NCBI RefSeq assembly: GCF_002018875.1
Contig: NZ_MVOL01000001.1
Coordinates: forward strand, 682,001-746,000
DNA from: Pseudomonas sp. MF4836
GTDB lineage: Bacteria > Pseudomonadota > Gammaproteobacteria > Pseudomonadales > Pseudomonadaceae
DNA: 64,000 bases
Reading direction: 5' to 3'
The notes beneath the pieces were generated by a model that was not told the origin of the DNA, searched no databases, and saw only the letters and a program-made list of their open reading frames with translations. The stretch's first letter is position 1. Each line of letters opens with the position of its first letter. Made by a program: the position numbers and the translations under genes. Positions 25,994 to 34,515 of this stretch are shown here, piece after piece.

Positions 25994-26612
25994 GGGCGTT
26001 GCTTCCTTGTCGTTGGGTGGCCAGGGCACAGGCCAGGGCCAGCAGCACACCGCCGGCGACATCGACCAGCGTGTGTTGCTTGAGGGTCAGGGTTGACAGG
26101 CAGATCAGCAGCCCGACGCCTGCGGTGAGCCAGCGCCGGGGGTGATCCCAGAGCGCCCGGCAGGCGAGGCCGGTCACTGCCACGTGCAGGCTGGGGCAGC
26201 CATTGGACGCCAGGTCCAGCTGCCACATCCGGCTCAGGCGCTGTTGCAGAAAAGCATTGTCGAGTGCGCCGATATCGGGCCGTGGCACGAACTCGGGGAA
26301 CAGCCAGAAGCACAGCAGGGCGACCACGAACGCCAGCCCGGTGGCGCTGCGCAAGCGCCTGAAGCCGTCGGCGCTGGTGCAGGCCGCCGCCAGCACCACA
26401 AACGGGAAAAACAGCACATACAGCCACCACGAATGAGGGATGAACGGGATCAGCTCATCCAGCGGCGTGACCCAGTTGTAGCGCGGGGTAATGCTGTGCT
26501 CCAGGGCAATGAAAACCCCCAGGCCCAGCAGCAGGCCGAGCAACGCCAGCAGCGCCTGGCGATAGTCCGGGACCGGGTGCGGCAAGGGGCGCTGGGGGGA
26601 GGGCTGGCGCAT
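25980..26612 (-). CDS. PAP2-family membrane phosphatase/phosphotransferase
   Basis: The 210-residue protein has about five membrane segments. The catalytic motifs CPSLHVA (Ser141, His143) and STLTLKQHTLVDVAGG (His180, Asp184) are of the PAP2_3 / inositol-phosphoceramide-synthase-like subtype, with PSLH rather than the usual PSGH. Such enzymes remove phosphate from, or move head groups between, lipids on the outer face of the inner membrane. It sits 10 bases after the glycosyltransferase and overlaps the desaturase, so the acceptor or donor is likely the lipid these enzymes modify. Confidence 0.85.
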   Translation of the reverse strand: MRQPSPQRPLPHPVPDYRQALLALLGLLLGLGVFIALEHSITPRYNWVTPLDELIPFIPHSWWLYVLFFPFVVLAAACTSADGFRRLRSATGLAFVVALLCFWLFPEFVPRPDIGALDNAFLQQRLSRMWQLDLASNGCPSLHVAVTGLACRALWDHPRRWLTAGVGLLICLSTLTLKQHTLVDVAGGVLLALACALATQRQGSNARVPV

Positions 26613-26622
26613 TGCAGAGGAC

Positions 26623-27714
26623 TCAGAGGCTGAGCAGGCGGCTGACCCAGGCGTCGATCCGCGCCTGGGCGCGCTCCGGGCCTGCCGCGCTTGCCGGGCT
26701 CGGCGCCGCGGCGGCCAGTTGCGTCGCTGCCTGAGTCACCTGGCGCTGGAAGTCGGCCCCATCGCCGCGCCAGGTCACCACTCGGTGCAGCACCTGCAAC
26801 TGGGCGGCGCGGGCCGCATTGGTGGCTTGTTCGGGCTGGTCGCTGAGGACCAGGATGATCGGCCGCTGGTAGACCAGGGCAATCGACAGTGCGGCCATGC
26901 CCGGTGCCGACACCATCAATTGCGCCTGCGCCGCACGGCTGGCCCAGTCCGGGTCCACCGCCAGCCAGCCGTCGCGCCCGGCATAACCCTCACCTACCCG
27001 GTGCGCATCGAGGCCCGCAGCCGCCAGGCCCGCGCTCAAGGCGTCGGCCAGGGCCGGCTCGCTGAAATGCGGGTTGAGGTACACCGCCGCACCGTCGCAG
27101 GGTTCGGCGGGCAATGGGTTGGCCAGGGCCACCGGGGTCGGCAGGCAATACAGGGCCGGGGCCTGGGTGTCGTCGATGTCGTAGGCGAAGTCATGTTCGA
27201 TCGAGGCACGCGCCGCGTCGATCTGGCGCCCGACAATCCAGCCGAACAGGCGCCCGAACTGGCGTGGCCACATGCCCTCGAAATTGTTGATCAGGGCGAC
27301 CTTGAGGCTCGCCCCGTACACATGCACCACCTTGCGCCGCCAGCCGGGCAGCATGCCCATGTACAGCAGCGCCGGGTGGAAGGAGTCGTTGATCACCAGG
27401 TCTGCGTGCTGCAGCCGCCGACGCAGGCGGCCGATATCGCGCAGCATGCGGGCGGGGCGGAACAGATAATGGGCGACATTGCGGTTGGTGGCCTTGCGCA
27501 GCATGTTCTGCTCGCTGTCGAACTGCACCGCGTAGTGCTCGGACAGGATCTCGGACTCGACGCCAAAGCGCTGCAGGAAGCGCTGCCCTTGTTCAGAGGT
27601 GGTCAGTACATCGACCTGGGCCCCGGCCTGGCGCAGGGCATGCACCAGCAGTTGCGCGCGCATCAGGTGGCCGCGGGCGTCGGCAGTCGCCAGGTACAGA
27701 ATGCGTGAACTCAT
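26623..27714 (-). CDS. GT-B fold glycosyltransferase (MurG/UGT-like)
   Basis: 363 residues from the ATG at 27714, whose ATGA overlaps the stop of the gene before it. The N-terminal half starts RILYLATADARGHLMRAQLL, a Rossmann nucleotide-sugar fold with a Gly-His acceptor loop. The C-terminal half has LMVSAPGMAALSIALVYQRP, the usual donor-binding region of MurG/UGT-like enzymes. It probably transfers one sugar from a nucleotide donor to a lipid or polyketide-like acceptor at the inner membrane. Neither the sugar nor the acceptor can be read from the sequence. Confidence 0.82.
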   Translation of the reverse strand: MSSRILYLATADARGHLMRAQLLVHALRQAGAQVDVLTTSEQGQRFLQRFGVESEILSEHYAVQFDSEQNMLRKATNRNVAHYLFRPARMLRDIGRLRRRLQHADLVINDSFHPALLYMGMLPGWRRKVVHVYGASLKVALINNFEGMWPRQFGRLFGWIVGRQIDAARASIEHDFAYDIDDTQAPALYCLPTPVALANPLPAEPCDGAAVYLNPHFSEPALADALSAGLAAAGLDAHRVGEGYAGRDGWLAVDPDWASRAAQAQLMVSAPGMAALSIALVYQRPIILVLSDQPEQATNAARAAQLQVLHRVVTWRGDGADFQRQVTQAATQLAAAAPSPASAAGPERAQARIDAWVSRLLSL

Positions 27715-28454
27715 CGGGCATGGCCGCCTGTGCTGCGCAAGCCGCCAAACACCCAGCCGGCGATGTACATCGCCAGCGCGCCGGTCACGCCAAAACGGGC
27801 GTCGACGGCACGAATCTCTTTCAGCAAGCGCGCCAGATGCGGCAGCTCCCGGGGCGCGACGATGCGGCGCAGGGTGTTCTCGCACAGGCGCACATGGCCT
27901 TTTTCATCGGCGAGCACCCGAGACAACAGCGGGTACAGGCCGTGTTCGGCACCAATCACCCCACAGTGACGGCCCAGCACGCGCTCGGCCATCTGCTCGG
28001 CGCAGAGCCCGGTGGCATAGGCGGGCACCAGCAGGCCGTGTTCGAAATGCCCGGCGTACTCATGGGCCAGACGTTGCCAGCGCTGGATCTTGCGCCGGCT
28101 GAGCCAGTCCGGTTCGAGGCGTGTGGCGCCGTCGTCGCCGACCGCGCGCAAGGCCTCGGTGAACAGCGTCACGTGCCGGCGTTCATCGGCCAGGTGCTGT
28201 TCGACCTGGCGTTCGAGCCAGGGCGGCGATTGCGGCATCAATTCGTCGAGCAGCGCGCGTTCCGTGGCGTCTTCGCCGGCCAGGTACATGCGCAGCAGCA
28301 GGCGCTCGCCACGAGGGCTGCGGTGCAGGCGCGACAGGGCTGCGCGCTTGATGCGGTCCACCAGACGCGCTTGCAGCGCGCCCAGACCCTCGGGGCTGGG
28401 CGTGGCCAGGCAACTGAAGTCAGCGGCGTCGGCGCTGTGTTCGAGCACATTCAT
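27711..28454 (-). CDS. Ferritin-like diiron protein of unknown substrate
   Basis: 247 residues from the ATG at 28454, coupled by ATGA overlaps to genes on both sides. A four-helix diiron pattern is visible: Glu61/Glu65, Glu91-x-x-His94 (ERRH), Glu153/Glu157 and Glu184-x-x-His187 (EKGH). This arrangement matches the ferritin-like oxygenase/hydroxylase superfamily (MiaE, Coq7 and relatives). It has no signal peptide, so it acts in the cytosol or at the membrane face. Locked between glycosyltransferase genes, it probably hydroxylates or oxidises the same product. Confidence 0.7.
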   Translation of the reverse strand: MNVLEHSADAADFSCLATPSPEGLGALQARLVDRIKRAALSRLHRSPRGERLLLRMYLAGEDATERALLDELMPQSPPWLERQVEQHLADERRHVTLFTEALRAVGDDGATRLEPDWLSRRKIQRWQRLAHEYAGHFEHGLLVPAYATGLCAEQMAERVLGRHCGVIGAEHGLYPLLSRVLADEKGHVRLCENTLRRIVAPRELPHLARLLKEIRAVDARFGVTGALAMYIAGWVFGGLRSTGGHAR

Positions 28455-29476
28455 TGGGCGGGCTGCGGCGCGCCGCCGCTGGCCACCGAAGTCACAACCT
28501 GTGGGCTGCGGTGCCACGCCAGGATCAGGCCGATAAAGCTGTCGCGCATAAAGGCAGCACCTGAGGCGGCTGCCTCGGGAAAGCTTTCTTCAACACCGTT
28601 GTAACGCAGGTAACCCTTGCCGTTGATGGCGCCCAGTTCCAGGGTGTCGCGCTTGTTGAACCCGCGCTGGCGCACGTCCTTGAGCAGCGGGCTGTCTTCC
28701 AGGCCGAACACGAACAGTTGGCGCTGCACCACCCAGTCCGGGATCTGGCCGCTCAGGGCCTGCAACTTGAGGTTCCAGGTGCCGCTCGCCAGCAGTGGGT
28801 TCAATTCGGCGCTGTTCGGTTGGTCAGAGGTAAAGCTGGCGCGCATCAGAGACTTGGAGACGCGACCGACGCCGAGGGCGATGGTGATGTCATCGGCGGC
28901 CGGGTTCTTGGCGTCGCTGGGGCGTACGGCGACGAAGTAACTGGCGACACGAGCGGCCAGCGACGGCTGGGCCAGGACCTTGCGGGCCTGCTCGGCAGTG
29001 AACAGTACGCGTTCGCTGCTGCCCTCGCGGACGCTGATCTGGTACGGATCGAGTTCGATCGCGCTGAACTTGCCGCGCACCGGGGAGTGCACGTAGGTGT
29101 CGGACTTCCACACCTGGCCCGTGCGCCGCAGCAGCACATGCAGGCTCAGGGGCACGCGCTGGCCATCGGCGGCCAGGCCGCTGCCGTGCAGCAGCACATC
29201 GCCGATCACGGTCTTGCTGTCGTGCTTGGCGTCGGCGGCAATCACGATGGCGTGGGTCTGGGCGTCGACGCTGGCGCGGGCGTCGGCCACGTCCAGGGCG
29301 ATGCGGTTGCAAGTGTTGTCAACGCTGCTGGCGGTGGCGCAGCCGGTACCGGAAGCGAAGTGGAACACCCCGCGCCCGCTGAACTCGGAGGGCGCGGCCT
29401 GGGCCTGGCCGCTCAGTGTCAGCAGTGCCAGGCACGCCAGGGAATAGCCGAGTGACGCAATCGAATGGGGTTTCAT
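28451..29476 (-). CDS. Secreted protein of unknown function
   Basis: 341 residues from the ATG at 29476. A signal peptide (SLACLALLTLSGQAQA) precedes a mature chain beginning APSEFSGRGVFHFASG, with two cysteines (GCATASSVDNTC) that could form a disulphide. I recognise no family. The remainder is mixed beta-rich sequence with no membrane segment, pointing to a soluble periplasmic protein. Its ATGA overlap with the diiron gene shows it is part of the operon, so it may chaperone, bind or carry the product in the periplasm. Confidence 0.75.
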   Translation of the reverse strand: MKPHSIASLGYSLACLALLTLSGQAQAAPSEFSGRGVFHFASGTGCATASSVDNTCNRIALDVADARASVDAQTHAIVIAADAKHDSKTVIGDVLLHGSGLAADGQRVPLSLHVLLRRTGQVWKSDTYVHSPVRGKFSAIELDPYQISVREGSSERVLFTAEQARKVLAQPSLAARVASYFVAVRPSDAKNPAADDITIALGVGRVSKSLMRASFTSDQPNSAELNPLLASGTWNLKLQALSGQIPDWVVQRQLFVFGLEDSPLLKDVRQRGFNKRDTLELGAINGKGYLRYNGVEESFPEAAASGAAFMRDSFIGLILAWHRSPQVVTSVASGGAPQPAQ

Positions 29477-29529
29477 GCTGACTTCCTGTGGGCACTTGAT
29501 GGGCGGCGACAAAGGGGGAGGGATGGGGA

Positions 29530-30618
29530 TCAATCCAGGTTGCGGTGATAAGACAGCGCTTCACTGTGACGGGCACTGGCGCGACCCACCGAGACGCCGC
29601 AGCCACGGATCACCGCGCCGGCAGTGTCCAGCAGCGACATGCCGATCACGACGGCCATCGCCGCCAGGCGCCGTACGCCGTGCACGGGCGGCAGGTCCTG
29701 GTGATTCAGCGCTCGCAGGCTGTAGCCCAGGCGCCCGGCCATCACGCACAAGGGGCCGATCGGCCCGCTGCGTCCCAGCCATTGCAGCCAGCTCGGCATA
29801 TAGGCGCGTACCAGGTAGGGGGTGAGGTCGACGCTGTCGCCGCCCCGTAGCCAGCGCAGCTTGATCACTTCGCCCTGGCTGTCGGGCAGGCGGTGTTCGG
29901 TGTGCGCCCGCGGCGCATAAGCCACCGCCACGCCTGCGGCCTGCATGCGCAAGCCCATGACCTGGCAGTGGGCGCGGTACACGCCATCGAGGGGCTCGTA
30001 GCGGTGCTGCTCGAAAGTGTCACAGCGAAAGGCCACGTTGTTGGCGTAGAAATTACGCGTGGCGCCGCTGCGCAGCGGGCTGGGGAAGTACATGAAGTCG
30101 ATGGAGGTCAGTGCGCTGCCGGTGATGCTCGGCGCGTAACTGGTGCGCCCGGCCACCGCGACCGGTGCGTCGGGCTCGGTGAAGGGCAGAAGCAATTGTT
30201 GCAGCCAGTCGACGCAGGGCAGGCAATCGGCATCGGCGAACACCACGTACTGGCAGCGCGCCTGGTCGACACCGTCGAAGCCGACATTCTTCGCGTCGTA
30301 GTAGCCGGTGCGGGCATCGATCTCGACGAAGTCCAGGGGCCGTCCGGCCAGGACGCACAGCGCCTGGCGCGCCTGCGGGTCGAGGCCGTCGTGGGTGATG
30401 ACCCACTGCGCCAGGGACAAGGGAGAGACACTCTGCTGGGCAAACCGGGCGAGCAGGCGCTTGAGGCTGTTCAGGGCCTCCACGGCATCTTTGCCACCGC
30501 GTAGGTTGTTGGTTTCCAGGACCAGCGCGGTCGTGGCGGCGATGTCGGCCAGGCGTTGCTGCATGCCGTCGCCGTGGGGCGGCGTCGACATCCCGGCTGT
30601 CGTTTCTTGGCTATCCAT
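29530..30618 (-). CDS. GT2-family glycosyltransferase with C-terminal membrane segment
   Basis: 362 residues from the ATG at 30618; the open frame continues upstream and the ribosome site is weak, so the start is uncertain. The GT-A signature FADADC (Asp129, Asp131) binds the metal and nucleotide sugar. The catalytic region RNFYANNVAFRCDTF and the QxxRW-like KLRWLRGG follow. A hydrophobic stretch near 320-345 suggests membrane attachment. It is the first gene of the six-gene minus-strand operon and probably sets up the sugar part of a glycolipid. Confidence 0.82.
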   Translation of the reverse strand: MDSQETTAGMSTPPHGDGMQQRLADIAATTALVLETNNLRGGKDAVEALNSLKRLLARFAQQSVSPLSLAQWVITHDGLDPQARQALCVLAGRPLDFVEIDARTGYYDAKNVGFDGVDQARCQYVVFADADCLPCVDWLQQLLLPFTEPDAPVAVAGRTSYAPSITGSALTSIDFMYFPSPLRSGATRNFYANNVAFRCDTFEQHRYEPLDGVYRAHCQVMGLRMQAAGVAVAYAPRAHTEHRLPDSQGEVIKLRWLRGGDSVDLTPYLVRAYMPSWLQWLGRSGPIGPLCVMAGRLGYSLRALNHQDLPPVHGVRRLAAMAVVIGMSLLDTAGAVIRGCGVSVGRASARHSEALSYHRNLD

Positions 30619-30756
30619 TTCGGGCGTATCTCTGAAAAAAGCGGGGCTGCCGGCCGGCCTGATATGCAGTCGTTCCAGCAACTCGGGGTGTCGCGGGCGC
30701 AATCACAGCATTATCCTTGAAAATATTCAAACACTGACTGTGACCGGACATTGCCC

Positions 30757-31227
30757 ATGCCCCCGCCGATCGACCTTCCCGAGACCCTTCGCCCCTTGTT
30801 CGTGGCCGCGGGCTGGCCGGCCACCCACACTGAACCGCTGCCGGATTTCGTTCCGCCCTGGCACCCGGCCACAGCCCTGCTCCAACAGCTCGCCGGCCTG
30901 CAGGTGGGCACCTGTGACACAGGCGAAGAGTGCGCCACCAGCGATGTCGTCTTTGGCACCTTCGAGCACCTGCATGGGGACGAAGACTTTCTGGCCTGGC
31001 AACAACGCCTGGGCAGCACCCTGGTCAGCATCGCCGAAGTCCATCACGGCCACGGCGCGCTGTTGATGGACGAACAGGGCCGCTGCTACGTCTTGAGCAT
31101 CATTCATGACGGGTTCTGGCTACAGGGCCGGACCTTTGCCCAGGCCGTTGAAACCCTGGTGTTCGGGCGCAAGGCCGGTGCGCAGGTGGCGCTGGCCACG
31201 CCCGGCGCCGTGCCCGCCATCCCTTGA
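30757..31227 (+). CDS. SUKH-3 family (immunity-type) protein
   Basis: 156 residues from the ATG at 30757. The pattern of a short N-terminal helix, EVHHGHGALLMDEQGRCYVL and a late EALL-like helix (FAQAVETLVFGR) is that of the SUKH-3 immunity domain. SUKH proteins bind and neutralise nuclease or deaminase toxins in polymorphic toxin systems. No toxin gene is next to it. It is divergent from the glycosyltransferase operon, with 138 bases between the starts. Confidence 0.7.
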   Translation: MPPPIDLPETLRPLFVAAGWPATHTEPLPDFVPPWHPATALLQQLAGLQVGTCDTGEECATSDVVFGTFEHLHGDEDFLAWQQRLGSTLVSIAEVHHGHGALLMDEQGRCYVLSIIHDGFWLQGRTFAQAVETLVFGRKAGAQVALATPGAVPAIP

Positions 31228-31276
31228 ACCCTGAGCACTAAGAGGCGACGGCCCATGGCACGGTGCAGGCCGTGGC

Positions 31277-31420
31277 ATGGGCGTGCCGTTCCTGATGGCC
31301 GAGTCGGAGATGTTCGCCAGCGTGCCCATGGCGGTCGGCCGGAGGGTTTATCACGACCCGGCCAACCGCTGGCTGGAGGCCTTCATTCGCTTGCCGGGGG
31401 ATTTTGCGCCCCTGGAGTGA
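31277..31420 (+). other. Short unidentified open frame, perhaps a gene fragment
   Basis: A 47-codon frame (ending RRVYHDPANRWLEAFIRLP, then GDFAPLE) reads like the C-terminal end of a protein and has codon use like its neighbours. The frame is closed 45 bases upstream and I cannot place the family. It may be a truncated relict between the SUKH-3 and HhH genes, or not coding at all. Confidence 0.25.
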
Positions 31421-31497
31421 AGGCCGCATTCCGGTGGAACCCCGGTGCGCGCGGCGGGTTCTGACCTAGTACCTGCCAGAACAAAAGGGATGCACCT

Positions 31498-31929
31498 ATG
31501 GGCCGCGCGATCAGTGCCAGTGACCTGGGTATCGACTTGCAGCCGGGGGCTGAACCGGCGTTGTTCTGCTGGTTGATCGCCAGCTTCCTGATGGGCAAGC
31601 GCATCCAGGCCGATATCGCAGCCCGGGCCTACCGGGTGATCGTGCAGCAGCATGGGCGCGATACCCCGCGCAAACTGGCCGCGTGCAGCCATCGCGAGCT
31701 GGTGCGGATGCTCGGCGAGGCGCATTACGTGCGCTATGACGAAAGCACCGCGCAGCGCCTGTCGAGTCTGTGTCAGGCGTTGCTCGATGAGTATTCGGGC
31801 CAGGTCGGCGAGATCCGGGCCGCCAGCCTCGACCGCAAGGCCTTCGAGCAGCGGCTGCTGGCGTTTGCCGGGGTCGGACCGAAGACCGTCGAGATCTTTA
31901 TGCGCGATGCCGCTGCGGTGCTCTTTTGA
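31498..31929 (+). CDS. Short HhH-GPD-like DNA-repair-type protein
   Basis: The 143-residue protein resembles the helical part of endonuclease III-type glycosylases, including a helix-hairpin-helix FAGVGPKTVEIFMRDA near its C-terminus. The lysine of GVGPKT lies where Nth has its catalytic Lys. The chain ends about 10 residues later, before the position of the catalytic Asp in Nth. It may bind DNA without cutting, or be a short variant. Its stop overlaps the TTG start of the DUF72 gene, so the two are translationally coupled. Confidence 0.7.
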   Translation: MGRAISASDLGIDLQPGAEPALFCWLIASFLMGKRIQADIAARAYRVIVQQHGRDTPRKLAACSHRELVRMLGEAHYVRYDESTAQRLSSLCQALLDEYSGQVGEIRAASLDRKAFEQRLLAFAGVGPKTVEIFMRDAAAVLF

Positions 31930-32666
31930 ACGCCCCGATCGCCAGGCCGGCGCTGGCAATCGGCTGCGCCGGTTGGAGCCTGCCCCGTGAGCATTGGCCG
32001 CGCTTTCCCACCCAGGGCAGCCAGTTGCAGCGCTATGCCACGCAGCTTTCTGCGGTGGAGATCAACAGCTCGTTCTACCGCCCCCATCGTCCGCAAACCT
32101 ACCTGCGCTGGGGGCAGTCAGTGACGCCGGGGTTTGCCTTCTCGGTCAAGCTGGCGAAGCAGATAACCCATGTGCAGCGCTTGCAGGCCTGTGACGGGCT
32201 GCTCGACGAATTCCTCGGCCAGTGCCTGCAATTGGGGGCCGCCATGGGCTGCCTGCTGGTGCAATTGCCGCCATCCCTGAGTTACGACGAGGCCACGGCC
32301 CGAGGGTTTTTCGAGGCCTTGCGCCAGCGCTATGCCGGGCCGGTGGCGCTGGAACCGCGCCATGCCAGCTGGCTTCACGCCCAGGCCTTGCTGGTTGAAT
32401 TGCAGATCGCCCAGGTCGCGGCCGACCCGTCGCCGATTGCCGGCGGTGATCAGCCCCGGGGCTGGTCGGGCCTGCAGTATTGGCGCTGGCATGGCTCGCC
32501 GCGGATCTATCACAGTGCCTACTCCCACAGCCGCTTGCAGGCACTGGCGGATGAGGTGCGGCGCGCACGTGCGGCGCAGATCCCGACCTGGTGCATCTTC
32601 GACAACACGGCCAGCGGCCATGCCGTCGAGGATGCCTTGACCCTGCAACAGCTGTTGCAGGCCTAG
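31926..32666 (+). CDS. DUF72 (YecE-like) protein
   Basis: The 246-residue TIM-barrel-like protein has the DUF72 opening AIGCAGWSLPREHWPRFP, the internal LVQLPPSLSYDE and VALEPRHASW, and the late CIFDNTASGHAVEDAL. The start is a TTG overlapping the previous stop as TTGA. The biochemical role of DUF72 is not established. The overlap with the HhH protein suggests the two act together. Its stop overlaps that of the convergent LysR gene by a few bases. Confidence 0.88.
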   Translation: MNAPIARPALAIGCAGWSLPREHWPRFPTQGSQLQRYATQLSAVEINSSFYRPHRPQTYLRWGQSVTPGFAFSVKLAKQITHVQRLQACDGLLDEFLGQCLQLGAAMGCLLVQLPPSLSYDEATARGFFEALRQRYAGPVALEPRHASWLHAQALLVELQIAQVAADPSPIAGGDQPRGWSGLQYWRWHGSPRIYHSAYSHSRLQALADEVRRARAAQIPTWCIFDNTASGHAVEDALTLQQLLQA

Positions 32667-33547
32667 GCAGTGAACAGCAACTCCTGCAGCAGGCTGAACA
32701 CCGTGGTCTTGACTGCGCTGTCGAGGTCGACCCAGGCCAGGCCGGTGGTGGCGCGGTAGCTGCCCAGGTCCAGGGGTCTGGCAATGACATTGGCCGGCAG
32801 CGCACGCCCGGCGTTGGCTGGCAGCAGGCCGACCCCAAGCCCGGCCGACACCAGGGCCAGCATGGTGGTGAATTCGCCCAGCTCCGAGGCGATTTGCAAC
32901 TGCGCGCCCTGGCGCTCCAGCGCCTGCAGCAGCCCATCGTAAAACCCTGGCGCGTAACGCCGGGCCAGGATCAGCAGCGGTAGCTGCACCAGGTCCGTGG
33001 GATGCAGGCTGCTGCTGGAGGCCAGGGGATGGTCACCGGGCAGAGCGACGATAAAACTTTCCTGCAGCACCTCACGGGTCTGGATCCCGGGGATGATCGC
33101 TGGCAAGCGCATCAGGCCGAAATCCAGTTGGGCATTTTTCAGCGCCGTGGCCTGGTCCGGGCCGGGCATGTCCTTGAGCTCCAGTTCGATCCGCGGGAAG
33201 CGCTCATGCAGAGTCCGGATCAGGTCAGGCAGCAGTTGGGGCAGCACCGAGGAAATAAACCCCAGGCGCACCCGGCCGATTTCCCCCCGCCCGGAGGCCC
33301 GGGCCACGTCGGCGGCATGGGCGGCCTGGTGCAGGGTGGCGCGCGCCTCGGGCAGGAAGATCGTCCCGACCTGAGTCAGCGCCACCGAGTGTCGGTTGCG
33401 CTCGAACAGACGCACCCCCAGCTCTTCCTCCAGCAGCTTGATCTGCATGCTCAGTGCCGGCTGCACGATGGACAGGCGCTGGGCCGCGCGACCGAAGTGC
33501 AGCTCCTGGGCCAGGGTCACGAAGGCGCGCAAATGTTTGATTTCCAC
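32663..33547 (-). CDS. LysR-family regulator
   Basis: 294 residues from a GTG at 33547 that has GGAG nine bases upstream; upstream in-frame ATGs are less well placed. The N-terminal winged helix is clear (HFGRAAQRLSIVQPALSMQI), followed by a periplasmic-binding-like effector domain. It is divergent from the SDR/MFS pair and shares a 150-base control region with it, including a T-N11-A site at 33585-33599. By the usual LysR layout it should regulate those two genes. Confidence 0.92.
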   Translation of the reverse strand: MEIKHLRAFVTLAQELHFGRAAQRLSIVQPALSMQIKLLEEELGVRLFERNRHSVALTQVGTIFLPEARATLHQAAHAADVARASGRGEIGRVRLGFISSVLPQLLPDLIRTLHERFPRIELELKDMPGPDQATALKNAQLDFGLMRLPAIIPGIQTREVLQESFIVALPGDHPLASSSSLHPTDLVQLPLLILARRYAPGFYDGLLQALERQGAQLQIASELGEFTTMLALVSAGLGVGLLPANAGRALPANVIARPLDLGSYRATTGLAWVDLDSAVKTTVFSLLQELLFTA

Positions 33548-33584
33548 GGGGTGGCTCCGGGGCTGGATAGGGTCTGGGGTGGTG

Positions 33585-33599
33585 ATCATAAATTTTGAT
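33585..33599. promoter_or_regulatory. LysR T-N11-A palindrome
   Basis: ATCA-N7-TGAT (15 bases) matches the T-N11-A form of LysR binding sites. It sits between the divergent LysR and SDR genes, 38 bases from the LysR start. Confidence 0.5.
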
Positions 33600-33698
33600 G
33601 ACCAGATCAGCAATGACGATTGGACGTTGCCTGTGCCCTGGGGTGAACTGGCGCCCAAGGCCTGCAGCACAATAAACGGCCGCTTTACGGAGAACAGC

Positions 33699-34472
33699 AT
33701 GTCATTCAGCACCAGCAGCTTCCTGCTTGAAGGCCGCACGGCCCTGATCACCGGTTCCGGCAAGGGCATCGGCCTGGAGCTGGCCCGGGGCCTGGGCGCC
33801 GCCGGCGCCAGGGTGGTGATCAACGATCGTAATAGAGACAAGGCTGAGTCTATTGCCAGTCTGTTGCGCGACGAAGGGCTTGAGGTCGAGATCGCGGTAT
33901 TCGATGTCACCGACCGCGCGCAGTTGTTCGAGGCCATCGACGCTTTCGAGGCGCAGTACGGGGCCATCGATATCCTGGTCAACAACGCCGGGATCCAGCG
34001 CCGCGCGCCGCTGGAGGATTTCGCTGCCAATGACTGGCACGAGCTGATGCGGGTCAATCTCGACGGCGTGTTCCATGTCTCCCAGGCGGTGGCGCGGCAT
34101 ATGATCGGTCGCGGTCGCGGCAAGATCATCAATATCTGCTCCGTGCAAAGCGAACTGGCGCGCCCGACCATCGCCCCCTACGCCGCGTCCAAGGGCGCGG
34201 TGAAGATGCTGACCAAAGGCATGTGCGCCGAATGGGCACGCCACGGGATCCAGGCCAATGGCCTGGCGCCGGGCTACTTCGCGACCCAGATGAACCAGGC
34301 GCTGGTGGACAACCAGGCGTTTTCCCAATGGCTGTGCCAGCGCACGCCGTCCGGGCGCTGGGGGCGGGTCGAGGAGCTGTGCGGCACCGCGGTGTTCCTG
34401 GCCTCCGCGGCGTCCGACTTCATCAACGGACAAACCATTTTTGTCGACGGCGGCCTGACCAGCGTCGTGTGA
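33699..34472 (+). CDS. SDR oxidoreductase, gluconate 5-dehydrogenase-like
   Basis: 257 residues from the ATG at 33699, preceded by ACGGAGAA. The NAD(P)-binding motif TGSGKGIGLELARGLG, the structural NNAGI, catalytic Ser in NICSVQSELARP and Tyr-x-x-x-Lys (YAASK) are all intact, and the C-terminal NGQTIFVDGG is the SDR norm. The closest group by eye is the gluconate/5-keto-gluconate (IdnO) type. With a sugar-acid MFS transporter 43 bases downstream it probably interconverts an imported aldonate or keto-aldonate. Confidence 0.88.
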   Translation: MSFSTSSFLLEGRTALITGSGKGIGLELARGLGAAGARVVINDRNRDKAESIASLLRDEGLEVEIAVFDVTDRAQLFEAIDAFEAQYGAIDILVNNAGIQRRAPLEDFAANDWHELMRVNLDGVFHVSQAVARHMIGRGRGKIINICSVQSELARPTIAPYAASKGAVKMLTKGMCAEWARHGIQANGLAPGYFATQMNQALVDNQAFSQWLCQRTPSGRWGRVEELCGTAVFLASAASDFINGQTIFVDGGLTSVV

Positions 34473-34515
34473 AACCGAACTGCGTACCTGAAAAAAACAA
34501 CAACAGGGGACACCC

